Part shown: piece by piece, positions 1 through 6,317 of the stretch
Layout: each line of letters begins with the position of its first letter
Numbering within the stretch: the stretch's first letter is position 1
Notes under the pieces: model-generated
Databases searched by the model: none
What the model was told of the DNA's origin: nothing
Seen by the model: the letters and a program-made list of their open reading frames with translations, nothing else
Program-made: the position numbers and the translations under genes
Origin: Desulfuromonadales bacterium
GTDB taxonomy: Bacteria; Desulfobacterota; Desulfuromonadia; Desulfuromonadales; BM103
Reading direction: 5' to 3'
NCBI GenBank assembly: GCA_030614505.1
Contig: JAUWTX010000038.1
Location: forward strand, 1-11,338
DNA length: 11,338 nt

Positions 1-761
1 AGCAGGGTGTACGTGAGGTGACCCTGATAGGGCAGAATGTCAATTCCTACGGCACCAAGGAGGAGGAAATAAGTTTCCCCGCACTTCTCGAGCAGGTCAA
101 CGCTGTGGATGGTATCGACCGGATTCGTTTTACTACGTCACACCCGAAAGATCTTTCCGATGAACTGATTGAATGTTTCGGGGGCCTTGATAAACTCTGC
201 AAACATTTGCACCTTCCGGTGCAGTGTGGTTCCAACGAAATCTTGAAGGCCATGAATCGTGGTTATACGCGCGAACGTTACCTGGAGATCGTTTCTCGTT
301 TGCGCCAGGTCTGTCCCGATATCCGGCTCTCCTCGGATGTTATTGTAGGCTTCCCCGGTGAAACCGAAAAAGATTTTGCTGCGACCATGTCGTTGCTCGA
401 AGAGGTGCGTTATGCGGAGATCTACTCTTTCATCTATTCGCCGCGCAGTGGCACCGTTGCCGCAGAAATCAGCGACGATACTCCTGCGCAGGTGAAGCAG
501 GAGCGTTTCAACCGTATGCTCACCTTGCAGCAGGAGATCAGTCGCCAGACCTGGGAGGCCGATGTCGGCACTCTTCAGGACGTACTGGTTGAGGGTGAGA
601 GTAAAATGGGGGAGGGTCAGCTTTTTGGCCGATCCACCTGGAACAGGATTGTCAATTTCTCCGGGCCAACAGAACTTGCAGGATGTATGGTGTCGGTGAA
701 GATCACGAAGTCTTACCGAAATTCCTTGCTTGGTGAACTCTTTGAAGGTGAACAGCTATGA
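1..761 (+). CDS. miaB: tRNA-2-methylthio-N6-dimethylallyladenosine synthase MiaB, 3' part (5' end outside window)
   Basis: MiaB is a radical-SAM enzyme that adds a methylthio group at C2 of i6A37 in tRNAs reading UNN codons. The open frame runs in from the left edge (first full codon at 3, reading QGVREVTLIGQNVNSYG), so the GTG at 18 is internal and not a start. The window holds the second half of the radical-SAM barrel, with family stretches such as LPVQCGSNEILKAMNRGYTR and SSDVIVGFPGETEKDF. A C-terminal TRAM domain follows from about nt 560, with GRSTWNRIVNF. The [4Fe-4S] cluster-binding CxxxCxxC and the N-terminal UPF0004 domain should lie upstream and cannot be checked. The GQNVNSYG motif and the NRIVNF TRAM signature favour MiaB over its relatives RimO and MtaB. 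The stop overlaps the next start (ATGA), implying translational coupling. Confidence 0.95.
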   Translation, partial: QGVREVTLIGQNVNSYGTKEEEISFPALLEQVNAVDGIDRIRFTTSHPKDLSDELIECFGGLDKLCKHLHLPVQCGSNEILKAMNRGYTRERYLEIVSRLRQVCPDIRLSSDVIVGFPGETEKDFAATMSLLEEVRYAEIYSFIYSPRSGTVAAEISDDTPAQVKQERFNRMLTLQQEISRQTWEADVGTLQDVLVEGESKMGEGQLFGRSTWNRIVNFSGPTELAGCMVSVKITKSYRNSLLGELFEGEQL

Positions 762-1825
762 ATGAACAGGATTTTCAGTTTTTCAAAGAACTGGTTGAAG
801 CGCCGAGTCCGTCCGGCTTTGAGCAACCGGCCCAGCGCGTTATTCGCAAGGCTCTGGCTGATGTTGTGGATGATGTACGTACCGACGTCATGGGCAATGT
901 GATTGCTCATATCAAAGGGCCAAAGGGTTCTCCTCGCCTGATGTTGGCCGGGCATTGCGATGAAATCGGCTTTATGATCAAGTATATTGATGATCAGGGC
1001 TATCTTTTTTTCGCACCGATCGGTGGCGTCGATGCGCATCTTGTGCCGGGCCAGCGAGTAACTGTTCATACTTCAGGAGGATCAGTCCCCGGCGTGGTCG
1101 GCAAACGGCCGATTCATCAAATTGAGCCGAAAGATCGTGACAAGGTGATCCCCCTCAAGAAGCAGTTTATAGATATAGGTTGCTCGGACAAGGTGGAGGC
1201 TTCCGGGTTAGTGTCGGTTGGTGATCCTGTGACCTTCAGTGTTGGTGTTGAACGCCTGCAAGGAACACGTCTGACCTCACGAGCCCTGGATGACAAGATG
1301 GGCGCCTTTATCGTGGCCCAGGTTCTACGTGAAGTTCGTCGTCAGAATAACCAGTCAGTTGATCTTTACGGAGTTTCTACTGTTCAGGAAGAAGTCGGTC
1401 TGCGTGGAGGGGCAACCAGTGCCTATGGCGTGCAGCCAGACATCGGTATTGCCGTTGAGGTTGGTTTTGCCAGCGACTATCCAGATGCCGACCATAAAGA
1501 TTTGGGAGAAGTCCGGCTTGGAAGTGGGCCGATCATTGCCCGTGGCCCGAACATCAATCCAGTTCTTTTCGATCTTCTGATGGCCACGGCCGAAGAGGAA
1601 TCAATCCCTTGCCAGGTTATGGGAATTCCGCATGCTACAGGGACCGACGCTAATGTGATGCAGCTTGTTCATGGTGGTGTTGCAACTGCGTTGGTCAGTA
1701 TTCCACTGCGTTACATGCACACGCCCGTAGAGGTTCTCGACTGGACTGATATTGAAGGTGCTGTGAAGCTCTTGTCAGCACTTTGTAACAAGATCGCAGT
1801 GAGCCATTCCTTTATCCCGAAATAA
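758..1825 (+). CDS. M42 family metallo-aminopeptidase (glutamyl/deblocking aminopeptidase type)
   Basis: A cytoplasmic co-catalytic metallo-aminopeptidase of 355 aa, the usual length for peptidase family M42 (FrvX/YsdC/PepA-like). All expected metal and catalytic residues can be seen: H66 and D68 in AGHCDEIGF; the bridging Asp in RALDDKMGAF (D178/D179); the catalytic base and metal Glu pair E211-E212 in VQEEVGLRGG; D240 in EVGFASDYPD; and H321 in RYMHTPVEV. M42 enzymes often form dodecameric tetrahedral particles that trim peptides released by proteases; that is family knowledge, and substrate preference cannot be read here. There is no signal peptide. The ATG at 758 overlaps the miaB stop and has AAGGTG seven bases upstream (745-750). 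No terminator is visible after it before the rplM promoter. Some relatives are annotated as endoglucanase or cellulase M, which is a misnomer. Confidence 0.92.
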   Translation: MNEQDFQFFKELVEAPSPSGFEQPAQRVIRKALADVVDDVRTDVMGNVIAHIKGPKGSPRLMLAGHCDEIGFMIKYIDDQGYLFFAPIGGVDAHLVPGQRVTVHTSGGSVPGVVGKRPIHQIEPKDRDKVIPLKKQFIDIGCSDKVEASGLVSVGDPVTFSVGVERLQGTRLTSRALDDKMGAFIVAQVLREVRRQNNQSVDLYGVSTVQEEVGLRGGATSAYGVQPDIGIAVEVGFASDYPDADHKDLGEVRLGSGPIIARGPNINPVLFDLLMATAEEESIPCQVMGIPHATGTDANVMQLVHGGVATALVSIPLRYMHTPVEVLDWTDIEGAVKLLSALCNKIAVSHSFIPK

Positions 1826-1848
1826 CTGTAGAGAAATCGAAAAAGAAC

Positions 1849-1877
1849 TTGACAACGCGAGGCCTTTTGGCTAAATT
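1849..1877 (+). promoter_or_regulatory. sigma70-type promoter for rplM-rpsI
   Basis: A perfect -35 TTGACA (1849-1854) and a -10 TAAATT (1872-1877, 5 of 6 consensus matches) are separated by exactly 17 bp. It begins 23 bp after the M42 peptidase stop and would start transcription near 1884, giving a leader of about 48 nt. This is as close to consensus as a housekeeping promoter usually gets and fits a highly expressed ribosomal protein operon. Confidence 0.8.
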
Positions 1878-1885
1878 TCGGGTTT

Positions 1886-1909
1886 CTGTGAGCCCCGTTA
1901 ACTTCACAG
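1886..1909 (+). promoter_or_regulatory. leader hairpin upstream of rplM, with Shine-Dalgarno just downstream
   Basis: CTGTGA (1886-1891) and TCACAG (1904-1909) form a perfect 6-bp stem with a 12-nt loop, almost at the predicted transcript start. A strong Shine-Dalgarno, AGAGAGGA (1919-1926), lies ten bases downstream and five bases before the rplM ATG. Leaders of rplM operons bind L13 for autoregulation in several bacteria, so this could be such a site, but I do not recognise a specific published L13 leader fold. At DNA level it could also be an operator. Confidence 0.35.
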
Positions 1910-1931
1910 GTTTTATATAGAGAGGATAGCA

Positions 1932-2360
1932 ATGAGTACTCCAGTTGCCAAAAAAAATGAACTCCAGAAAGACTGGTATGTGGTTGATCTGGAAGATAAA
2001 GTTCTGGGACGAGCGGCTACTGAAATAGCCCAGGTCCTGCGCGGCAAGCACAAGGCCATTTTTACTCCGAGCGTTGATACCGGTGACTTTGTCATCGTCC
2101 TTAATGCGGAAAAAGTACGTTTGACCGGCAACAAGCTGAGCCAAAAGGTGTATTATCGCCACAGCGGTTATACCGGTGGACTGAAGTCCATTACCGCAGG
2201 CGAGATGCTTGAGAAAACTCCCGAAGAACTGATCAAAAAAGCGGTCAAGGGGATGTTGCCGAAGAACAAACTTGGCCGACAGATGTTCAAAAAACTTAAA
2301 GTCTATTGCGGTGCCGATCATCCGCATCAGGCACAGCAGCCCAAAGAACTTCAGGTTTAA
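1932..2360 (+). CDS. rplM: 50S ribosomal protein L13
   Basis: Early-assembling 23S rRNA-binding protein of the large ribosomal subunit, 142 aa, the normal bacterial length. Family landmarks are DWYVVDLEDKVLGRAATEIA near residues 14-33, then GKHKAIFTPSVDTGDFVIVLN, and the signature GMLPKNKLGRQ (107-117) followed by LKVYCGADHPHQAQQP. The start at 1932 has a strong Shine-Dalgarno five bases upstream and is preceded by a consensus promoter. The first about 12 residues (MSTPVAKKNELQ) form the usual variable N-terminal tail. It is followed after 23 nt by rpsI, the near-universal bacterial partner, so the two are cotranscribed. Nothing unusual is seen in the protein. Confidence 0.98.
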   Translation: MSTPVAKKNELQKDWYVVDLEDKVLGRAATEIAQVLRGKHKAIFTPSVDTGDFVIVLNAEKVRLTGNKLSQKVYYRHSGYTGGLKSITAGEMLEKTPEELIKKAVKGMLPKNKLGRQMFKKLKVYCGADHPHQAQQPKELQV

Positions 2361-2383
2361 GGGAAATCAGGAGATATTAAACG

Positions 2384-2776
2384 ATGGCCGAGCAAAGATT
2401 TTACGCCACCGGTAAGAGAAAAACCTCTATTGCCCGTGTCTGGATGAAGCCGGGTACAGGTGAGATTACGATTAACCAGCGGTCGATGGACGAATATTTC
2501 GGTCGCCCGACATCGAAGATGGTTGTGCGTCAGCCTCTCGAGTTGACCGACAATGTTGGCAAGTTTGATATTAGCGTCAACGTTTGCGGCGGTGGTCCTT
2601 CCGGTCAGGCCGGTGCTATCAAGCACGGTATTACCAAGGCCCTTCTCGAAGTTGATCCCGAGCTTCGTGCAACGCTGAAAAAGGCTGGTTTCATTACCCG
2701 CGACAGTCGTATCAAGGAACGTAAGAAGTACGGTCGACGCGGTGCACGCCGCAGCTTCCAGTTCTCCAAACGTTAA
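2384..2776 (+). CDS. rpsI: 30S ribosomal protein S9
   Basis: Small-subunit protein of the 30S head whose C-terminal tail reaches toward the P-site tRNA. It has 130 aa, the standard length. The N-terminus (RFYATGKRKTSIARVW), the central GGGPSGQAGA loop (69-78) and the basic tail ending SFQFSKR are all diagnostic; the terminal SKR touches the anticodon stem-loop in known ribosome structures. The start at 2384 has AGGAG (2369-2373) ten bases upstream. It is the last ribosomal gene of the unit: an 18-bp tandem repeat and a strong intrinsic terminator follow within 110 bp. Confidence 0.98.
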   Translation: MAEQRFYATGKRKTSIARVWMKPGTGEITINQRSMDEYFGRPTSKMVVRQPLELTDNVGKFDISVNVCGGGPSGQAGAIKHGITKALLEVDPELRATLKKAGFITRDSRIKERKKYGRRGARRSFQFSKR

Positions 2777-2802
2777 TACCTTGCTGCCCCCCTTGGACTG
2801 TT

Positions 2803-2847
2803 GATATCTGGGAGTCGTCAGATATTTGGGGGTCGTCAGATATTTGG
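2803..2847 (+). repeat. 18-bp tandem repeat, 2.5 copies, each able to form a hairpin
   Basis: Two adjacent 18-bp units (2803-2820 GATATCTGGGAGTCGTCA; 2821-2838 GATATTTGGGGGTCGTCA) differ at two positions, and a 9-base third part-copy, GATATTTGG (2839-2847), follows. Across each junction an inverted repeat forms: ATATCTG (2804-2810) pairs with CAGATAT (2819-2825) over an 8-nt loop, and the second unit repeats this with one G-T pair. It lies between the rpsI stop and the terminator, so it should be in the 3' UTR of the ribosomal mRNA. Function unknown. Confidence 0.8.
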
Positions 2848-2851
2848 TTGG

Positions 2852-2878
2852 AAAGGGAAACCTGCGGGTTTCCCTTTT
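2852..2878 (+). terminator. intrinsic terminator after rpsI
   Basis: A perfect 11-bp stem, AAAGGGAAACC (2852-2862) with GGTTTCCCTTT (2867-2877), closes a TGCG tetraloop and ends in a TTTT run (2875-2878). It should end most rplM-rpsI transcripts. It stands 53 bp before argC, so argC is expressed either by read-through or from a promoter I cannot identify with confidence. Confidence 0.8.
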
Positions 2879-2893
2879 GCCGTTTAAGGCGCT

Positions 2894-2914
2894 TCATCCG
2901 TGCTTTTCGGATGA
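2894..2914 (+). promoter_or_regulatory. hairpin in the argC leader, just before its Shine-Dalgarno
   Basis: TCATCCG (2894-2900) and CGGATGA (2908-2914) form a perfect 7-bp stem around TGCTTTT. The argC Shine-Dalgarno AGGAG (2921-2925) starts six bases after the stem. It lacks a T-tract and so is not a terminator. It may stabilise the 5' end or affect ribosome access; a role in arginine control is not supported by anything I can see. Confidence 0.4.
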
Positions 2915-2930
2915 GAGCCAAGGAGTTGAT

Positions 2931-3968
2931 ATGCATCGGATTGCAGTCATTGGTGCAAGTGGTTATACAGGCGTTGAATTGCTGCGGTTGTTATCACAAC
3001 ACCCGAAAACGGAACTGGTGTGTGTTACGTCGCGGCAATATGCCGGGCAATCGGTGAGCGAGGTCTTTCCTTCTCTACAAGGTAGTCTGGATCTCTTTTT
3101 TGAAAACATCAACCCTGCAGGACTGGCAGACCGGGCTGACCTGGTGTTCACTGCAGTTCCTCATCAGGCAGCTATGGGGATGATTCCCGGTCTTCTCGAT
3201 GCTGGTTGTCGTGTTGTCGATCTCTCCGCAGACTTTCGTCTTGGCGATGTGTCCACTTACGAAGCATGGTACCAGGAGCATACGGCCCCGGAGTTGCTCA
3301 GCGAAGCTGTTTATGGTCTCCCAGAACTCTTTCGTGAGCAGATTCCATCTGCCCGCCTGATTGCCAATCCTGGCTGTTATCCAACCAGTGTGGCGCTTGC
3401 CTTGGCACCTTTGCTAGAAAACAGTCTGATTGACTTGTCGACCATAATTGTAGACAGTAAATCAGGGACCAGTGGCGCAGGTCGCTCTGCCAAAGTGGAC
3501 ACTCTCTACTGTGAAGTCAACGAAGGTTTCAAAGCGTATAGTCTTCCCAGGCATAGACATACTCCCGAAATTGAGCAGACACTTGGCACCTTGGCAGGAA
3601 CGGATGTAATCATCAGTTTTACGCCGCACCTGCTACCGGTGAGCAGGGGCATCCTCAGTACCTGTTATGCCAGCTTGTCCAGTCCTCTTTCACTGGAAGA
3701 GCTGCATGATGTTTATATTGAAAGCTATGCGTCTGAGGCTTTTGTGAGGGTTCTCCCCAAAGGTCAGTTACCAAACATCTCTCAGGTTAGCGGTAGTAAT
3801 TACTGTGATATAGGTTTGGCTGTTGACGATCGGACCGGTCGGGTGATTGCTCTTGCCGCAATCGACAACCTGGTCAAAGGTGCGGCCGGACAAGCGATAC
3901 AGAATATGAATCTCATGCTGTCTCTACCTGAAAATACCGGTTTGATGATTCCCCCGCTTTTCCCTTAA
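2931..3968 (+). CDS. argC: N-acetyl-gamma-glutamyl-phosphate reductase
   Basis: NADPH-dependent cytoplasmic enzyme for the third step of arginine biosynthesis, reducing N-acetylglutamyl phosphate to N-acetylglutamate semialdehyde. At 345 aa it has the typical length of the long (type 1) ArgC form. The N-terminal Rossmann motif is GASGYTGVELLRLL (residues 8-21), the catalytic Cys is C149 in ANPGCYPTS, and SKSGTSGAGR and RHRHTPEIEQ are further family segments. I chose the ATG at 2931 because AGGAG sits five bases upstream and GASGYTG then falls at the right distance from the N-terminus. The frame stays open back to a GTG at 2826, but that extension would run through the rpsI terminator and has no family similarity. 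The rplM-rpsI-argC order is one I recall from Geobacter-type genomes (from memory, unchecked). Confidence 0.96.
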   Translation: MHRIAVIGASGYTGVELLRLLSQHPKTELVCVTSRQYAGQSVSEVFPSLQGSLDLFFENINPAGLADRADLVFTAVPHQAAMGMIPGLLDAGCRVVDLSADFRLGDVSTYEAWYQEHTAPELLSEAVYGLPELFREQIPSARLIANPGCYPTSVALALAPLLENSLIDLSTIIVDSKSGTSGAGRSAKVDTLYCEVNEGFKAYSLPRHRHTPEIEQTLGTLAGTDVIISFTPHLLPVSRGILSTCYASLSSPLSLEELHDVYIESYASEAFVRVLPKGQLPNISQVSGSNYCDIGLAVDDRTGRVIALAAIDNLVKGAAGQAIQNMNLMLSLPENTGLMIPPLFP

Positions 3969-4024
3969 CGGGTCTCATCTTACCAGTAGCCGGTCATCTC
4001 TCTGCCTCTCTATACTTATAAATA

Positions 4025-4056
4025 ACAAAGGCCACCTGTTTTTAGGTGGCCTTTGT
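4025..4056. terminator. bidirectional terminator between convergent argC and the GGDEF gene
   Basis: A perfect 13-bp stem, ACAAAGGCCACCT (4025-4037) with AGGTGGCCTTTGT (4044-4056), has a 6-nt loop, GTTTTT. It lies 57 bp after the argC stop and 47 bp after the stop of the reverse-strand GGDEF gene. On the reverse strand the stem continues into TATTTATAAG, which is T-rich; on the forward strand the tail is CTTGTCTC, poorer in T. It therefore probably works better for the reverse operon but can serve both. Confidence 0.8.
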
Positions 4057-4060
4057 CTTG

Positions 4061-4081
4061 TCTCACTTCTCACTTCTCACT
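4061..4081. repeat. heptamer tandem repeat (TCTCACT)x3
   Basis: Three exact head-to-tail copies of TCTCACT, followed by TCGCGCGACGCGC, which contains the palindrome GCGCGACGCGC. It sits in the gap between the bidirectional terminator and the GGDEF stop codon. Read on the reverse strand as AAGTGAG it matches ACGTGGG of the heptamer array at 9962-9989 in five of seven bases, so the two may belong to one dispersed repeat family. Confidence 0.75.
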
Positions 4082-4102
4082 TCGCGCGACGCGCTTCGGT
4101 CT

Positions 4103-6304
4103 TTATTCCGGCCCAGGTGCAGGCCCTTCCCAGGCAACAGTACAATTACTGCCGTCCTGCTTGGCCGCATAGAGGGCACGATCTGCCAGGTTCAGCAACT
4201 CATAGATATTCTTGCTGTCGCCCGGAAACTCAGTTACACCAAATGAGAGTGTCACCTTGACGCTCCCTTCGAAATTAATATGTTGGGAGACATCTTCCTC
4301 GAGAATGTTCTTCCGTAACTTCTCGGCGGCAGCGACAGCGCCTTTCTTATTGGTTTTTGGCAGCAGGATAATAAACTGATCATTGCCAAAGCGACTGACC
4401 AGGTCAATTCCTCGTGTGCTCTTTAAAAGTGATTTTCCGATCTGGCGCAGCAGGGCGTCAGCATGGATATTGCCTAAGGTGCTTTTGTGCTGCTTGAAGC
4501 TGTCGATATCGCACATGATGATGGAAAAAATCGAACTGAAACGACGAGCTTGAGCAACTTCTCGCTTGAGGATTTCCTGAAAATGGCGTCGATTGGAGAG
4601 ACCGGTCAATTCGTCTGTGTTGCTTAAGTCTCTACTCTTTTCGATCAATTGAGCATTATATATGGCAACGGCAGTCTGGTTGGCAACGGCCTGGATCAGT
4701 TTCTGTTCTGATACAGAGAAAGCCGCGACCTGCCTGTTATGTAAATTGATGACTCCCACCAGGCGCTCTTTGAAAACCAGGGGGACGGAAATCATCGACC
4801 CGCGGGTGACTATTTGACCATGGTAACTCAGGTTGCGCTCGTCTTCATCGACGTTTTTCACATAAATCATACGTTGGCTCTGTGCTGCTTCACCGGTAAC
4901 CCCTTGGTTAAAAGTAAAGCGAACCTTGCTCAGTGAGCTGGCATCCAACCCGGCTGTCCGCACAACTTCGAGAACGCTTTCGCCTGGGTTGTGAACTAAC
5001 AAAACAATATGGTCGCAGGACCATATCTCGTTCAGGACTTGCAGTATACGGTTGAAGAGAGAGCTCAATTCGATCGATGCGGTCATGGCCTGATTTAATT
5101 GATAAAGAGCTGTGGTCTCACGTTGTATGATATTCAGCTCTTCACTAATCTTGTCCCGTTCCCGTTCCTTCCGCTCCATGATCTGTTTCGTCTTGATTTC
5201 CTCGTTGGCAAGTGCTGTGGCGATGTCTCGGTTGGCGCGTTCCTGGTAGGTATTTTCAAGGTCGGTGGCCATTTGATTGAACGCAACTGCAATCTGGCCC
5301 AGTTCATCATCAGAAATTTCTCGAATACGGTAGTTCAGATTGCCACGGCTGATAGCTTCAGTTGCGTTGCGCAATTCCAGTGCCGGTCGGACGATATTGC
5401 TGATTCTGCGAAAATAATAGATGATGCCGATGATACTGAAAGTACCCATGGCCAGAAGCATGCGCAGACCGGTTGTGCTCTGTATATCAGTTGAATCTGC
5501 AAGAGATGCCTCAAGAGAAAGCAGAACCATGTCGCTCCTGCCGAGAGGGATGATCGAGAAGAGGTGGCGCTCAGAGTTCTTGCCGCCTTCATGGTCAAGG
5601 TATAGATGTTGACCGCTGCCGACCAGATTGATCTGCGCTGGAGTTAATTTGAGTTCAGTACTATTTACATCGCTTCTGGCCATTACTAGGCCGTCAATCG
5701 TCATCAAAGCAGCCGAAACCTTCAGTGACGAGGTTACGTTGCGTAAAAATGCATCACCCATGGCTGTTTGTAACAAGATAATTCGCGTGATCTCACCTTG
5801 GTTATAGAGTGGTGCGGCAACCATCAGGACGGGGACACCACCAAATTCATTGCTGTAGCGAAAGCGTGGTTGTTTGCTGCGACGGACCTGGTCGAAAAGC
5901 GATACCAGGCTTTTCTGCTGGATTAAGCCACTGATGTCAGCAGGGTAAAATGCTATGGAGATATTTGCTTCTTCCAAGGTGTTGAAGAGGTTGTCTTGAA
6001 GAATTCCGATCTCAGATTCGTTCTGAAAACGCTCAGACAAAGATTGAAACTGCTGCATGATGACTGCATAAGTTTGCAGAATAACTTCCTGCTTTTTGAA
6101 TTCGCGATACAGGACTTCCTGGGTGGCAGCCAGACGTTCATCGGCGCTGTTCTTGAAGGAAACGTCTGCCAGTTGAAGAGCACCCCAGATTGCAGCAGCG
6201 AAAAGGGCAATGATTAAGAGAAGAAAGGGTAGAAAAACCTTGTTGCGCAAGGAGCGAAAGCGCTGAGGTTTGGGTGTGGTTGGTAGTGGGTCAGCAGCTT
6301 TCAT
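4103..6304 (-). CDS. membrane sensor protein: periplasmic region, HAMP, GAF and degenerate GGDEF domain
   Basis: 733 aa. In order: a basic N-terminus; TM1 (about 24-45); an extracytoplasmic region of about 230 aa of unrecognised type; TM2 (about 281-298); HAMP (about 300-353); a charged coiled coil (about 355-405); GAF (about 405-555); and GGDEF (about 562-722) starting TDELTGLSNRRHF. The domain keeps the first metal Asp (D599 in CDID) and Asp616, equivalent to the guanine-contacting Asp, but the guanine-contacting Asn is Lys607. The signature GG[DE]EF reads GNDQF (640-644). The inhibitory-site RxxD is intact (RGID, 631-634), nine residues before the signature as in PleD. Diguanylate cyclase activity is therefore doubtful and c-di-GMP binding is more likely (inference). 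It lies 13 nt behind the HD-GYP gene on the same strand, with no good Shine-Dalgarno before the ATG, suggesting translational coupling. Automated annotation would probably say diguanylate cyclase. Confidence 0.9.
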   Translation of the reverse strand: MKAADPLPTTPKPQRFRSLRNKVFLPFLLLIIALFAAAIWGALQLADVSFKNSADERLAATQEVLYREFKKQEVILQTYAVIMQQFQSLSERFQNESEIGILQDNLFNTLEEANISIAFYPADISGLIQQKSLVSLFDQVRRSKQPRFRYSNEFGGVPVLMVAAPLYNQGEITRIILLQTAMGDAFLRNVTSSLKVSAALMTIDGLVMARSDVNSTELKLTPAQINLVGSGQHLYLDHEGGKNSERHLFSIIPLGRSDMVLLSLEASLADSTDIQSTTGLRMLLAMGTFSIIGIIYYFRRISNIVRPALELRNATEAISRGNLNYRIREISDDELGQIAVAFNQMATDLENTYQERANRDIATALANEEIKTKQIMERKERERDKISEELNIIQRETTALYQLNQAMTASIELSSLFNRILQVLNEIWSCDHIVLLVHNPGESVLEVVRTAGLDASSLSKVRFTFNQGVTGEAAQSQRMIYVKNVDEDERNLSYHGQIVTRGSMISVPLVFKERLVGVINLHNRQVAAFSVSEQKLIQAVANQTAVAIYNAQLIEKSRDLSNTDELTGLSNRRHFQEILKREVAQARRFSSIFSIIMCDIDSFKQHKSTLGNIHADALLRQIGKSLLKSTRGIDLVSRFGNDQFIILLPKTNKKGAVAAAEKLRKNILEEDVSQHINFEGSVKVTLSFGVTEFPGDSKNIYELLNLADRALYAAKQDGSNCTVAWEGPAPGPE

Positions 6305-6317
6305 AGGACTTTATTGA

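Noticed and set aside
18..20. GTG as the start of the first gene
   Set aside because: The frame is open to the window edge and the upstream codons continue the MiaB sequence, so the GTG is internal.
2826..2930. N-terminal extension of argC from a GTG at 2826 (35 extra residues)
   Set aside because: It runs through the tandem repeat and intrinsic terminator, has no family similarity, and the ATG at 2931 has an ideal Shine-Dalgarno.
4103..6304. GGDEF protein as a Hypr-type cyclic AMP-GMP synthase, known in Geobacter
   Set aside because: The Hypr class carries Ser at the position equivalent to PleD Asp344, which here is Asp616; and the active site is otherwise degraded.
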